Source: Merdimonas faecis (GTDB taxonomy: Bacteria; Bacillota; Clostridia; Lachnospirales; Lachnospiraceae). Taken from it: a stretch of DNA of 64,000 bases. The notes beneath the pieces are model-generated. The model was not told the origin of the DNA and ran no database searches. It saw only the letters and a list, made by a program, of their open reading frames with translations. This document shows positions 25,560-34,818 of the stretch, piece after piece (positions within the stretch are counted from its first letter, which is position 1; each line of letters begins with the position of its first letter). The stretch spans positions 496,001 to 560,000 of the forward strand of contig NZ_MIEH01000018.1 in assembly GCF_001754075.1 (NCBI RefSeq), in the 5' to 3' direction. A program made the position numbers and the translations under genes.

Positions 25560-26258
25560 TCAAACGATAGCCCGCCCCCATACCGTCTCGATGATCTGAG
25601 GATTTCTTGCGTCATCCTCTATTTTTTCTCTCAGACGGTTGATATGGACAGACACTGTAGCCGCATCAGAAATGTAATCAAATCCCCAGATCTTTTCAAA
25701 CAACTCCTCTTTTGAAAAAACAATATTAGGGTTTTCCGCCAGAAAGCGGAGCAGCTCAAACTCCCGGTTTGGAAGGCGGATCTCACGTCCCTTCTTCCAT
25801 ACCTTCCAGGTCTTTGTTTCCACGACCACATCCTGTATTTTTAGCTTTCCGTTTTCATCAGAGGATTTATGCGCATTCTCCCGTCTGCCTGTCAGGCGTT
25901 CATACCGTTTCAGATGGGCACGGACCCTCGCCACCAGCTGGGAAGGATCAAAAGGCTTGGTTATATAGTCATCCGCCCCAAGCCCCAGTCCGCGTATCAC
26001 ATCCACAGCTTCCGCTCTTGCGGTTACCATCAGAATAGGAATATCTATCTCGTCCCGGATCTTACGGCAGATCGCATAGCCGTCAAGTCCGGGAAGCATC
26101 AGATCCAGAAGAACCAGGTCATAATTTTTTTCCTGGAGCACCTGGATGACTTTTCTGCCGTCGTCTATGATATCCGTCTCATATCCGTTACTTTCCAGAT
26201 AATCCTTTTCCAGCCAGGCAATCTTTTCATCATCCTCCATGATCAGTATCTTTGCCAT
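25560..26258 (-). CDS. OmpR-family response regulator with frameshifted C-terminal end
   Basis: A 232-residue two-component regulator. The receiver domain has EDD near the N terminus, phospho-acceptor Asp in VLLDLMLPGLDG and the switch Lys in DYITKPFDP. The winged-helix output domain ends TVSVHINRLREKIEDDARNP, then QIIETVWG. The family ending (G-x-GYRF wing) is replaced by RAIV. One extra G in the run of five G at 25575-25579 would restore WGAGYRLNP and a stop at 25552. So either a one-base deletion has removed the tip of the DNA-binding wing or the base count is wrong. AAGGAGG precedes the start. It is followed by the damaged kinase gene's partner operon order: regulator downstream of kinase is reversed here only in reading direction, both on minus, regulator first. 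Confidence 0.85.
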   Translation of the reverse strand: MAKILIMEDDEKIAWLEKDYLESNGYETDIIDDGRKVIQVLQEKNYDLVLLDLMLPGLDGYAICRKIRDEIDIPILMVTARAEAVDVIRGLGLGADDYITKPFDPSQLVARVRAHLKRYERLTGRRENAHKSSDENGKLKIQDVVVETKTWKVWKKGREIRLPNREFELLRFLAENPNIVFSKEELFEKIWGFDYISDAATVSVHINRLREKIEDDARNPQIIETVWGRAIV

Positions 26259-26260
26259 TT

Positions 26261-27558
26261 TTAGTCCTCCTTCGGGAACAGCAGCCGGATTTTAAATCCT
26301 CCGTCATTCTCTGCCTCCACACGTCCGTGATGCTGTTCCATAATATAATTTACTACATAAAGTCCTACGCCGCTCCCTTTTTCCTTTCTTGCCTCGTCAC
26401 AGCGGTAAAACCGTTCAAAAATATGTGGGAGTTTATCCTCCGACACACCGTTTCCATGATCATTCCACTCCAGAACCACCTCCGTCTCTGTCGCAAAGAC
26501 AGAGATCTCAATCTCTACCGGCCTTGTCCCGGCATATTTCATGCTGTTTTCCAGAAGGTTGTCAAAAATACGGGGAATCTGTTCCACATCCATATTGATT
26601 TCGGGCATAGCTTCCTGCCCTACTTTCAATGAAAACGTCACATTCTCTGGATCGGCCATTTCTTCTTTCTGTGCAATATAAACACTGGTAAACTCCGCCA
26701 GATCAGCACGGACCATATGAAAAGGCATCTGCCCGCTCTCGATTCTCGAAAACTCAAACAGCTTCTGAAGAAGCACATTCATCTCCCTGGTTGAATCATA
26801 TGCGGTTTTCAGATACTTTTCCTGCCTTTCTTTCGTATCAGCCACCCCGTCCAGTACCCCTTTGATATATCCCTGGATTGACGTCAGAGGTGTACGCAGA
26901 TCATGGGAAATACCTGTTACCATATCGGTTCTGGCTTTCTCATTTTTCTCCCGCTGTTTCTGATTTTTCAAAATGGTGCGCTGCATATCATTAAAGCTTT
27001 GACATACACGTTCAAATTCCGCCTCGCCCTGATAATCGATCTCCTCTTCCATATTCCCGTCCTGGATCCGTTTTGCTCCATCTACCAGAAGCTCCACAGG
27101 CTCAAGCACTACCCGGTTCATCCTGCGGGTAAAAAATGCCGCTAAAAGAAGAAGAACAGCGATCGCAACAGCTCCGCGACACATACCGCCGCCAGGAATA
27201 TTGAGAACGGACTCGTAACCGAGGTTATAAGCCAGTTTTCTTCCGGGAAATGTGCCGCTACGAGACGGGCATCCTGCTCAGGTATGTATTTCTCTACTAC
27301 GGTTGCTTTTTGAAAGGTAAAGATATTGACCTGGCCATTTCCTTCCTCTTCCTGCCGGAAATACTCCGCAAGATCATGCATCTGTCCGCTGTTATCCCCG
27401 GAAATCACCTGTCCGTCTGCAATCATAGCCGTATCATAGCCCCAGGGTTCCACCTGGGTGCGGATATCTTTTGGCGTTCCTGCCGACTCCTCCTTAAGGA
27501 CGGCCGCAACCTCTTCCGCATGGTGGATAAAATCACCACTCTTGAGACAGTCCTGAAA
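26261..27558 (-). pseudogene. Sensor histidine kinase, truncated and frameshifted
   Basis: The 3' part (26261-about 27175) encodes TM2, a HAMP domain (VLEPVELLVDGAKRIQDGN), the phospho-acceptor box GISHDLRTPLTSIQGYI, and the ATP-binding N, G1 and G2 boxes (NLLENSMKYA, DHGNGV, GSGVGLYVV). The 5' part, in another frame (about 27165-27558), encodes an extracellular sensor segment ending WLITSVTSPFSIFLAAV. The two join at a frameshift near 27165-27180, inside TM2. The N-terminal TM1 and start are missing: the sensor frame is closed by a TGA at 27559-27561. The gene is therefore doubly broken. It lies 2 bp before the regulator gene, so the pair was one operon. Confidence 0.85.
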
Positions 27559-27683
27559 TCAAAATTAGATTTTATCAAGCCAATTCTCGATACCTGCGAA
27601 AAAGATAAAAAGGACAAATCCGAATAATCTGCAAGGGCTATCACACTAAATAATTAGTGCGGCAGCACTTTTTTGCAGAGAAT

Positions 27684-27752
27684 AAGAGCCAGGTCTGTGC
27701 AAGGCCTGGCTCTTGGTGTAAAATTTATTTATGCGACTAAATAAACTTTTAC
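27684..27752. repeat. Two hairpins in the gap between the kinase remnant and ribH
   Basis: AAGAGCCAGG (27684-27693) pairs exactly with CCTGGCTCTT (27705-27714). A second, imperfect AT-rich hairpin begins with GTAAAA at 27718 and ends with TTTTAC at about 27752. Either could stop transcription leaving the riboflavin operon on the minus strand, but neither has a strong U-run. The gap 27645-27856 holds no gene. Confidence 0.45.
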
Positions 27753-27856
27753 AGAAAGATTATACTCTATCTTCTCTGTACTATCAAATCAAACTTCCGC
27801 TGGATATGGAAATTTTGATCCCGGCAGATGATCCTGTCCACGTTCTGTGACTTTTC

Positions 27857-28324
27857 TTAGTCTTCTATTTCCCTGATCAGATTCACCATCTCAATGGCGC
27901 TTAACGCACAGTCATATCCTTTATTTCCTGCTTTTGTTCCGGCTCGTTCGATCGCCTGCTCGATATTTTCTGTGGTCAGCACACCAAACAGCACCGGAAT
28001 ATCCGCTGCGAGAGAAACCGAAGCGATTCCTTTTGACACCTCGCTGCACACATAATCATAGTGGCTGGTACTTCCCCGGATGACTGCTCCCAGACAGATC
28101 ACGGCATCATATTTCCCGCTTTTTGCCATCTTAGAGGCGATCAGCGGGATTTCAAATGCCCCCGGCACCCATGCCACATGAATATCCTCCTCCTTTGCCT
28201 CATGGCGCTTCAGCCCGTCCAGCGCCCCTGCAAGAAGCTTTGATGTAATAAACTCATTAAATCGTGAAGCTACGATTCCTATCTTTATTTCTCTTGCTAC
28301 CAGATTTCCTTCCATAGTTTTCAT
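27857..28324 (-). CDS. ribH: 6,7-dimethyl-8-ribityllumazine synthase
   Basis: A 155-residue cytoplasmic enzyme condensing the ribityl pyrimidine with dihydroxybutanone phosphate, the penultimate riboflavin step. Conserved motifs are present: [46 protein letters not shown] and [17 protein letters not shown]. Length is typical of the icosahedral form. It is the last gene of ribD-ribE-ribBA-ribH, 64 bp after ribBA. Confidence 0.96.
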   Translation of the reverse strand: MKTMEGNLVAREIKIGIVASRFNEFITSKLLAGALDGLKRHEAKEEDIHVAWVPGAFEIPLIASKMAKSGKYDAVICLGAVIRGSTSHYDYVCSEVSKGIASVSLAADIPVLFGVLTTENIEQAIERAGTKAGNKGYDCALSAIEMVNLIREIED

Positions 28325-28388
28325 ATAATTCCATCCTTTCTGTCTATTTCCTTAATTTCATTCTTTTCATCTTCCCCGAAATCCTGGA

Positions 28389-29591
28389 TTATCTGTACTT
28401 CAGCATATGCCCCATCCGCTTTTGCTTTGTTTGCAGATAAAATATGTCATACTCTGTGGCACTCATCTGTATCGGTATCCGCTCGGTAATCTGCATTCCA
28501 AATTCCTTTAGCTGGTAAACCTTGTCCGGATTATTGGTCAATAGGCGAAGGCTTTTGGCCCCCAGATCCTTCAGGATCTGAGCCCCGATATAATATTCTC
28601 TTTCATCTGCGGCAAATCCCAGGGCAAGATTGGCATCCAGCGTATCCATCCCCTGTTCCTGCAGTTCATAGGCTCTCAGTTTATTGATCAGCCCGATACC
28701 GCGGCCTTCCTGCCGCATATAAAGCAATATTCCCCGGCCTTCCTTCTCAATCTGTGTCATTGCCGCATGAAGCTGCTGTCCGCAGTCACAGCGAAGGGAG
28801 CCGAACGTATCTCCGGTCAGGCACTCTGAATGGACACGGCATAAAACCTCTTCTCCGTCTCCGATTTCTCCTTTGACTAACGCAATATGATGCTCACCGT
28901 TCAGCCGGTTGACATATCCATAAGCCGTAAAATCTCCATATTGGGTCGGCATCCTGGTGACGGTCACCTGATCCACAAGCTTTTCATGGCATTTGCGGTA
29001 CTCCTTAATATCCCGGATCGTAATAAAAGTTATCTGCCATTTCTCCGCCAGTTCCTTTAGCTCCCGGGTTCGCATCATTGTACCGTCCTCCCGCATGACT
29101 TCACAGCATAAGCCACATTCTTTCAGCCCTGCCAGCCTGCAGAGGTCCACGGTTGCCTCCGTATGTCCTTCCCGCTCCAGCACGCCGTTTTTCTTTGCCA
29201 GCAGTGGGAACATATGTCCCGGCCGTCGGAAGTCTTCCGGACGGGCATCTTCTTCTGCACATTTCATAGCTGTCACTGAACGTTCTGCCGCTGAAATGCC
29301 TGTGGCTGTCTCCACGCTGTCGATGGACACTGTAAAGGCTGTCTCATGATTGTCCGTATTTTCCGTTACCATTTGAGGCAGCTTAAGCTTTCTTATATAT
29401 GATTCGGCCATAGGCATACATATCAGCCCTTTGCCATGCACTGCCATAAAATTAATGTTCTCTGTAGTCGCAAATTCTGCGGCACAGATAAAGTCTCCTT
29501 CATTTTCTCTGTCCGGATCGTCTGTTACCAGAATGATCTTCCCCTGCCTGAGATCCTCAAGCGCTTTTTCAATCGTGTCAAATTGAAACAT
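28389..29591 (-). CDS. ribBA: Bifunctional DHBP synthase / GTP cyclohydrolase II
   Basis: A 400-residue fusion enzyme supplying both precursors of riboflavin. The N-terminal domain (DHBP synthase) has [19 protein letters not shown] and [14 protein letters not shown]. The C-terminal GTP cyclohydrolase II domain has the zinc ligands in [15 protein letters not shown], plus [11 protein letters not shown] and LLTNNPDKV. The frame continues 13 codons upstream, but GGGAAAGGA precedes the ATG at 29591 ([11 protein letters not shown]). The product feeds RibD (pyrimidine branch) and RibH (butanone phosphate). Confidence 0.96.
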   Translation of the reverse strand: MFQFDTIEKALEDLRQGKIILVTDDPDRENEGDFICAAEFATTENINFMAVHGKGLICMPMAESYIRKLKLPQMVTENTDNHETAFTVSIDSVETATGISAAERSVTAMKCAEEDARPEDFRRPGHMFPLLAKKNGVLEREGHTEATVDLCRLAGLKECGLCCEVMREDGTMMRTRELKELAEKWQITFITIRDIKEYRKCHEKLVDQVTVTRMPTQYGDFTAYGYVNRLNGEHHIALVKGEIGDGEEVLCRVHSECLTGDTFGSLRCDCGQQLHAAMTQIEKEGRGILLYMRQEGRGIGLINKLRAYELQEQGMDTLDANLALGFAADEREYYIGAQILKDLGAKSLRLLTNNPDKVYQLKEFGMQITERIPIQMSATEYDIFYLQTKQKRMGHMLKYR

Positions 29592-29619
29592 TCCTTTCCC
29601 TTCTTTCTGCAATATGTTT

Positions 29620-30267
29620 TTAAAACCCACATCGGAGAAGAAACTCCTCCGTTATAGCACTCTCCGGCTTTTTGGCTGTTGAACCCCGGATCAGTTTCTC
29701 TATATATTTCCCGATGATATCTGTCTCCAGATTGACCATATCTCCCGGCTTTTTTCCCCTAAGTGCCGTCTCCCTGCTGGTATGCGGTATGACTGAGACA
29801 GAAAACCAGTCATTGCCTGTCCGGGCTACCGTAAGACTGATCCCGTCAACAGCGACGGAGCCTTTCTCTACTACAAGACGCAGAAGTTCTTCTTCTGCCT
29901 GGATGGTATACCAGACCGCATTATCATCATTCTCGATTCTTACTATGTTTCCTGTGCCATCCACATGGCCTGCTACAATGTGTCCGCCAAACCGTCCATC
30001 TGCCGCCATCGCCCGCTCCAGATTGACCCGGCTTCCCGGAACCAGATTTCGGAGTGCAGAGCGGCTCAGCGTCTCATGCATTACGTCTGCATGGAACATC
30101 CCGTTTTCAAGCCCCGTTACTGTCAGGCAGACTCCGTTTACTGCAATACTGTCTCCCACTTTCGTCCCTTCAAGGACTGTCTCTGCCTGGATAGATATTA
30201 CTGCCGAATGTCTGCCCTTCTGGATCTTTTTTATGCGTCCGGTTTCCTCAATGATCCCTGTAAACAT
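29620..30267 (-). CDS. ribE: Riboflavin synthase alpha subunit
   Basis: A 215-residue enzyme dismutating two ribityllumazine molecules to riboflavin. It consists of two similar lumazine-binding barrels: the first begins [13 protein letters not shown] and includes [13 protein letters not shown]; the second includes GHVDGTGNI and [13 protein letters not shown]. Length is typical. Its start overlaps the end of ribD by 20 bp, indicating translational coupling. Confidence 0.96.
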   Translation of the reverse strand: MFTGIIEETGRIKKIQKGRHSAVISIQAETVLEGTKVGDSIAVNGVCLTVTGLENGMFHADVMHETLSRSALRNLVPGSRVNLERAMAADGRFGGHIVAGHVDGTGNIVRIENDDNAVWYTIQAEEELLRLVVEKGSVAVDGISLTVARTGNDWFSVSVIPHTSRETALRGKKPGDMVNLETDIIGKYIEKLIRGSTAKKPESAITEEFLLRCGF

Positions 30268-31354
30268 CTCTGTCCACCATTCCTTCCATCAGATAATCTT
30301 CTCCGATTTGTCTTATCTTTATCTCCTTTATCTTTACCGCCTCATCCGGATCAGCGCATCCACTGCCCTCCACAGGTGTCTTTGCCTTTGCACCGCCGAA
30401 AAGCTTTGGCGCCATGTAGCAGAAAACCTTCTGCACAATCCCCGACCTCAGAGCAGACCAGTTTAAGGTACCTCCGCCTTCCAGGAGGATGCTGTCGATC
30501 TCCATCCTGCCCAGCGTCCTCACCAGCTCCTGAAGATCTACCCGACCGTCCGCTCCCGGAACTGTCAGAACCCGGCATCCCTTATCCTGATATACTCCAC
30601 ACCTGGACGGGTCCTTGCAGGCTGTTGCCAGAATCGTAGGCACTTCCCCGGCTGTCTCTATAAGCCTGGAGTCCAGCGGAGTCCGCAGCATAGAATCACA
30701 GATGATGCGAACCGGATTTTTCCCGCCTCTGATCCGGCAGGTAAGACTTGGATCATCAGCAAGCACTGTTCCCATTCCGACCATGATCCCGCTGTATTGC
30801 TGCCTTAAGCGCTGTACATGTTCCCTTGCTTTTGTCCCGGTAACCCACTGGGATTTTCCTGTGTAAGCTGCAATCTTTCCATCCATTGTCATGGCATATT
30901 TCATAGCCACATAGGGCTGTCCGGTACGGATATAATGGAAAAAAATCTGGTTCAAAGCATCACAGGCCGCTTCTTCTACATGCTCTGTCACCTCCACTCC
31001 GTGCTCCCGTAAAATGCGGACACCTTTTCCTGACACTTTAGGATTGGGATCCGACGACCCGATCACTATTCTCCGGATCCCTGCCTCCAGAATCGCTTCC
31101 ACGCAGGGTGGCTGTTTTCCATAGTGACAACAGGGCTCCAGTGTCACATACATGACTGCTCCCGTCGGAGACTCCCTGCAGCTATCCAGTGCATTTCGTT
31201 CCGCATGTTTTTCCCCGTATCTTAGATGATACCCTTCTCCTATAATCCGCCCGTTTTTAACGATCACCGCTCCTACCATCGGATTCGGAGATGTCCATCC
31301 CATCCCCTTTTCTGCCAGCTTAAGCGCCCGCCGCATATATGCTCCGTCATCCAT
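30248..31354 (-). CDS. ribD: Riboflavin deaminase/reductase
   Basis: A 368-residue bifunctional enzyme carrying out the deamination and side-chain reduction steps after GTP cyclohydrolase II. The deaminase zinc site is GEKHAERNALDSC and TLEPCCHYGKQPPCVEAI. The reductase domain starts near residue 145 (PYVAMKYAMTMDGKIA) and has LLEGGGTLNWSAL. It is first in the operon, preceded by an FMN riboswitch and two terminator hairpins; GGAGGCG lies before the ATG. Confidence 0.96.
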   Translation of the reverse strand: MDDGAYMRRALKLAEKGMGWTSPNPMVGAVIVKNGRIIGEGYHLRYGEKHAERNALDSCRESPTGAVMYVTLEPCCHYGKQPPCVEAILEAGIRRIVIGSSDPNPKVSGKGVRILREHGVEVTEHVEEAACDALNQIFFHYIRTGQPYVAMKYAMTMDGKIAAYTGKSQWVTGTKAREHVQRLRQQYSGIMVGMGTVLADDPSLTCRIRGGKNPVRIICDSMLRTPLDSRLIETAGEVPTILATACKDPSRCGVYQDKGCRVLTVPGADGRVDLQELVRTLGRMEIDSILLEGGGTLNWSALRSGIVQKVFCYMAPKLFGGAKAKTPVEGSGCADPDEAVKIKEIKIRQIGEDYLMEGMVDRDVYRDH

Positions 31355-31387
31355 TTTTTCCGCGCCTCCTTACCCGGTCATTTTCCC

Positions 31388-31419
31388 AAAAGAAAAAGCC
31401 CTGAAAATTTATTCAGGGC
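31388..31419 (-). terminator. Second terminator hairpin in the riboflavin leader
   Basis: GCCCTGAA (31398-31405) pairs with TTCAGGGC (31412-31419); on the minus strand the hairpin is followed by TTTTTCTTTT. It lies downstream of the riboswitch terminator and 34 bp before ribD. Confidence 0.75.
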
Positions 31420-31460
31420 AAACATCACATCATTATACTTACACCAAAGACCGTGGAAAA

Positions 31461-31492
31461 ATAAAAAACTCTGGAACTGTTATATTCCAGAG
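31461..31492 (-). terminator. Riboswitch-linked terminator of the riboflavin operon
   Basis: CTCTGGAA and TTCCAGAG form the stem (31469-31492), followed on the minus strand by TTTTTTAT. It lies 36 bp after the FMN aptamer and is the probable expression platform. Confidence 0.88.
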
Positions 31493-31527
31493 CAGCATTC
31501 TTGCACCACATCACATCGTGTATCCTG

Positions 31528-31640
31528 TATCTTCTTCCATCCAGACTTTAACTGTCGGCCCCGGAATTTCACCGGATCATGCCTGTTACGGCTCGCGGGC
31601 TTTACCGCCGGTAGGGAAACGATCCCTGCCCTGAAGACTT
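31528..31640 (-). ncRNA. FMN riboswitch (RFN element)
   Basis: Minus-strand conserved RFN blocks are present in order: CTTCAGGGCAGGG, then CCTACCGGCGGTAAAGCCCG and CGAGCC, CATGATCCGGTGAAATTCCG, GGGCCGACAGTTAAAGTC, and GGATGGAAGAAGATA. This aptamer binds FMN and lowers riboflavin gene expression. It sits between the promoter at 31661-31689 and ribD, with a terminator just downstream. Confidence 0.95.
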
Positions 31641-31660
31641 TTTATTCATTTCTGGTACAT

Positions 31661-31689
31661 AGTATACAGAACTTATCCACAGTTGTCAA
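31661..31689 (-). promoter_or_regulatory. Promoter of the riboflavin operon
   Basis: Minus-strand TTGACA (31689-31684), 17-bp spacer, TATACT (31666-31661), about 20 bp before the FMN aptamer. Confidence 0.88.
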
Positions 31690-31791
31690 TCCAAAGCGCA
31701 AATCCTTTGTTTTATATGCCAATTTTAATTGACTTTTACAGAATAAACATGGTATTAGTAACATATATCATGGAAAACAGGAGGCATAACG

Positions 31792-32883
31792 ATGAATGTC
31801 ATCAGTTCGAAAACCGCACAGCAGATCGTCGATACCGTTAAAGAATTTTGCGGATATGATATTAATTTTATCAATGAAAAAGGTATGATACTGGCCAGCA
31901 CAGACACCTTGCGTATCGGTACCTTCCATGAAGGCGGCATGGCTGCCCTGAAAAATGGTGAATCGCTGGAAGTCTTTCAGGATGATGCTTTCCACGGCAC
32001 ACAAAAGGGCGTAAATATTCCGGTACTTCAGGATGGAAAACCTTCCGCTGTCATCGGGATCAGCGGAAATCCGGATGAAGTGCGCTCTTACGCCCGGCTG
32101 GCAGAGCGTATCACCCGGTTGATCCTGCGTGAACAGGAGCTTAACGCTGCTGCCCGTACTTCCACTGAACGGAAAAATTATCTGATCCAGTCCCTTTTAA
32201 ACGGCAGTCCGGAAAATCCCGGTTATCTTCTCCGGCTTCTAAAAGACTTTGGCCTGGATCCGGATTCTCCAAAGAAGATAATCCTGATACGCCTGAACTC
32301 CAAAAACAGCAGCGGTTCCATCTCCTATGCCGAATCCAGGATCCAAAAACTCTGTGATACCCTCCAGGGGACGGTCTTCTGTTACCAGTACCCCTGTGAT
32401 TTTATCCTCCTTGCCGATGCTTCCTGCATAGAACAACACTTCTCTTTTCTGGAACACTTTGCCTCTCAGGAGCAGAATGTTCTTTGCATCGGTGTCGGAA
32501 AAAGTGTTGACCTCTACCAGGCGCAGGCTTCCTATGCCACTGCTCAGATTGCTCTGGAAAGCCTTTCCTTATCAGAAACGAATCTGTCCCGGTTCGATCA
32601 GCTGACACTGGAGATCCTCCTTGGCTCCGTGTCTTTGGAGGGACGCCAGGAATTTCTTGCCAGATCCATCGGCTCTTTATCTTCCGACGATAAGCATCTC
32701 CTTCGTATGTATTTCGAAGAGGACTGTTCTCTCTCCCATACGGCAGAAAAACTGTTTCTCCACAAAAACACCCTGCAGTACCGCCTGGACCGGATCCGCA
32801 GGAATTGTGGATTTGACCCGCGAAAATTTAAAGATGGCGTGATCCTCTATCTGGCACTCCGGCTTTCATCCTCTGCGCCTTAA
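31792..32883 (+). CDS. cdaR: CdaR-type sugar diacid / glycerate utilisation regulator
   Basis: A 363-residue transcription factor. The N-terminal diacid-recognition domain begins SKTAQQIVDTVKEFCGYDIN, followed by ASTDTLRIGTFHEGG. The C-terminal PucR-type HTH is YFEEDCSLSHTAEKLFLHKN, then TLQYRLDRIRR. CdaR activates glycerate, galactarate and glucarate genes in response to the diacid or glycerate. ACAGGAGGC lies before the ATG. The glycerate kinase gene follows 156 bp downstream on the same strand, an often-seen pair. Confidence 0.92.
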   Translation: MNVISSKTAQQIVDTVKEFCGYDINFINEKGMILASTDTLRIGTFHEGGMAALKNGESLEVFQDDAFHGTQKGVNIPVLQDGKPSAVIGISGNPDEVRSYARLAERITRLILREQELNAAARTSTERKNYLIQSLLNGSPENPGYLLRLLKDFGLDPDSPKKIILIRLNSKNSSGSISYAESRIQKLCDTLQGTVFCYQYPCDFILLADASCIEQHFSFLEHFASQEQNVLCIGVGKSVDLYQAQASYATAQIALESLSLSETNLSRFDQLTLEILLGSVSLEGRQEFLARSIGSLSSDDKHLLRMYFEEDCSLSHTAEKLFLHKNTLQYRLDRIRRNCGFDPRKFKDGVILYLALRLSSSAP

Positions 32884-33039
32884 CTGCTATTACTTTGGTA
32901 TATATAACATATAATTTGTAAATCTGTTTATATCTTTGTCTTATATGACATATCTTCCACATTAATTTTCTTCTATACTGGATACAGTAAGATATGTACA
33001 TTTCCAAAAAAGTGTAGAAAAAGATTGGAGGCATTTTGT

Positions 33040-34161
33040 ATGAAAATCGTAACTGCTATTGATTCCTTTAAGGGCAGCATGACATCCATCGAAGCCGGAC
33101 ATGCTGCCAAAAAAGGAATACTTGCCGCTCACCCGGACGCCCAGGTGATCATAAAACCACTGGCCGACGGAGGTGAGGGAACCACCGATGCCTTAATCGA
33201 GGGGCTGAACGGAAAGCGGATCCCCCTTACCGTTACCGGCCCATTCGGTGATCCTATCTCCTGCTATTACGGCTATCTTCCAGAGACCTCTACCGCTGTT
33301 ATCGAAATGGCGGCAGCAGCCGGAATCACACTCTCCGACAGGCATGACCCGCTTACCGCCACCACCCGCGGCGTGGGAGAAATAATCCTTGATGCTGTCC
33401 GCCGTGGCTGCCGGGATTTCATCATCGGCATAGGAGGCAGCGCCACGAATGACGGTGGCATCGGGATGCTCTCTGCTCTGGGATTTTCCTTCCTCTCTGA
33501 AAATGGATCCGATGCCGGGGAGGGCGGACAGGCACTTGGAAAAGTCTGCTCTGTGGACATCTCCGGTCAGGACCCGAGACTTAAGGACTGCCGTTTCCGC
33601 GTTGCCTGTGACGTGACAAACCCGCTCTGCGGCAAAAACGGCGCTACTTATATTTATGGTCCACAGAAAGGGGTCACAGAGGATATGAAGGAACCTTTGG
33701 ACCAGGCCATGTCACATTATGCCAGGGTCTGCGCCTCTTTTCTTGGAAAGGACTGTTCACTAGCAGAAGGAGCCGGAGCCGCCGGCGGCCTGGGATTTGC
33801 CTTCTTAAGTTTCCTGAACGCCCGGCTGATCCCCGGGACCAGCCTGATCCTGGAGGCAGTCGGCCTGGAAGAGGAATTAAAGGATGCCGACATTGTCATC
33901 ACCGGAGAAGGCCGTCTTGATCATCAGACCGCTATGGGAAAGGCTCCCGTAGGTGTCGCTTCACTGGCAAAAAAATATGGCGCTAAGGTCATCGCCTTTG
34001 CGGGCAGCGTTACCGCCGATGCCACCGCCTGCAACGACGCTGGGATTGACGCCTTCTTCCCCATCGTCCGAGGCGTCACTACACTGGAAGAGGCCATGGA
34101 TCCCGCAAACGCCAGGGCCAACCTGGCTGCCTGTGCAGAACAGGTTTTCCGGCTCCTCTAA
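33040..34161 (+). CDS. garK: Glycerate kinase (GarK/GlxK family)
   Basis: A 373-residue kinase phosphorylating D-glycerate (2-phosphoglycerate is the usual product of this family), linking glycerate to glycolysis. Conserved parts: AIDSFKGSMTSIEAGHAAKK, KPLADGGEGTTDALIEG, GIGGSATNDGGIGMLSALG and TGEGRLDHQTAMGKAPVGVA. The start at 33040 (MKIVTAIDSF) has TTGGAGGC in front; a further in-frame ATG five codons earlier overlaps that site. Regulated presumably by the adjacent CdaR. Confidence 0.95.
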   Translation: MKIVTAIDSFKGSMTSIEAGHAAKKGILAAHPDAQVIIKPLADGGEGTTDALIEGLNGKRIPLTVTGPFGDPISCYYGYLPETSTAVIEMAAAAGITLSDRHDPLTATTRGVGEIILDAVRRGCRDFIIGIGGSATNDGGIGMLSALGFSFLSENGSDAGEGGQALGKVCSVDISGQDPRLKDCRFRVACDVTNPLCGKNGATYIYGPQKGVTEDMKEPLDQAMSHYARVCASFLGKDCSLAEGAGAAGGLGFAFLSFLNARLIPGTSLILEAVGLEEELKDADIVITGEGRLDHQTAMGKAPVGVASLAKKYGAKVIAFAGSVTADATACNDAGIDAFFPIVRGVTTLEEAMDPANARANLAACAEQVFRLL

Positions 34162-34188
34162 CGTCGGCTCCTGTTTCCGCATTTTTCC

Positions 34189-34217
34189 TTGAATTTGTGA
34201 GAAAAGTGCGTTATACT
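34189..34217 (+). promoter_or_regulatory. Promoter of the marR gene
   Basis: TTGAAT (34189-34194), 17 bp, TATACT (34212-34217). An AT-rich stretch with dyad character (TTTAATTATTTA) follows and could hold the repressor site. Confidence 0.65.
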
Positions 34218-34275
34218 TAGGACACACATTTGGTTAAGCATTTAATTATTTAGTGATAGCGATAAGGAGTTTGGC

Positions 34276-34737
34276 ATGAAAAACAGTCTGTGGGAAGAAT
34301 TTTTTCAATCGATGATGTGTTTTAAGAAGCTGGAATCTGCATTTTCTCTGGAATGTGAGATGCAGATGAATGAAATGGCCATTCTCCAGGACATTCTGGG
34401 CGGATGCAGCTGCAGCGAAAAGGCCTGTACCAACCTGGATGTGCCAAAGATGCAGGAACAGCTTAAGATTTCCAAGCCAGCCGTTTCTTATATTCTGAAC
34501 ACTCTGGAAAAAAAGCACTACATCGTCCGTGAAATCGACGCCCATGACCGGCGCAAAATCTCCATCAGCACCACACCGGAGGGACGCTCGGCTGCCATGC
34601 ACTCCAGGGAGCGGTGTGAAGCCGTCTGGACGGAGCTCCTGGAAAATTTCGGCGAGGACAACATGCGTACCCTTATTGATCTTCTTAATACCTTAAACGA
34701 ACTGTCCTGCAGTCTTGGACTGGACAAAAAAAAATAA
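34276..34737 (+). CDS. MarR-family transcriptional regulator
   Basis: A 153-residue winged-helix regulator. The recognition region is LKISKPAVSYILNTLEKKHY followed by IVREIDAHDRRKISISTTPE, matching the D-x-R-D/R wing of MarR proteins. The N-terminal portion carries two cysteines (GGCSCSEKACTN) that might allow redox sensing, but this is only suggested. AAGGAG precedes the ATG. No target gene lies downstream; it ends at a terminator shared with clpC. Confidence 0.88.
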   Translation: MKNSLWEEFFQSMMCFKKLESAFSLECEMQMNEMAILQDILGGCSCSEKACTNLDVPKMQEQLKISKPAVSYILNTLEKKHYIVREIDAHDRRKISISTTPEGRSAAMHSRERCEAVWTELLENFGEDNMRTLIDLLNTLNELSCSLGLDKKK

Positions 34738-34748
34738 ATCGTTAAGAA

Positions 34749-34782
34749 AAGCGGCTGTCTCTGATTTTCGGGACAGCCGCTT
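34749..34782. terminator. Terminator between marR and clpC (possibly bidirectional)
   Basis: AAGCGGCTGTC (34749-34759) pairs with GACAGCCGCTT (34772-34782), followed by ATATTTTG on plus and TTTTCTTAAC on minus. It separates the convergent marR and clpC genes. Confidence 0.8.
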
Positions 34783-34818
34783 ATATTTTGTCTGTGTTTT
34801 GCAGTTTTATCTATATTA

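Noticed and set aside
27533-27627. Plus-strand coding scrap ETVLKSKLDFIKPILDTCEK
   Set aside because: Looks protein-like but has no start, no ribosome site and no family I recognise, so it is mentioned only as a possible scar.
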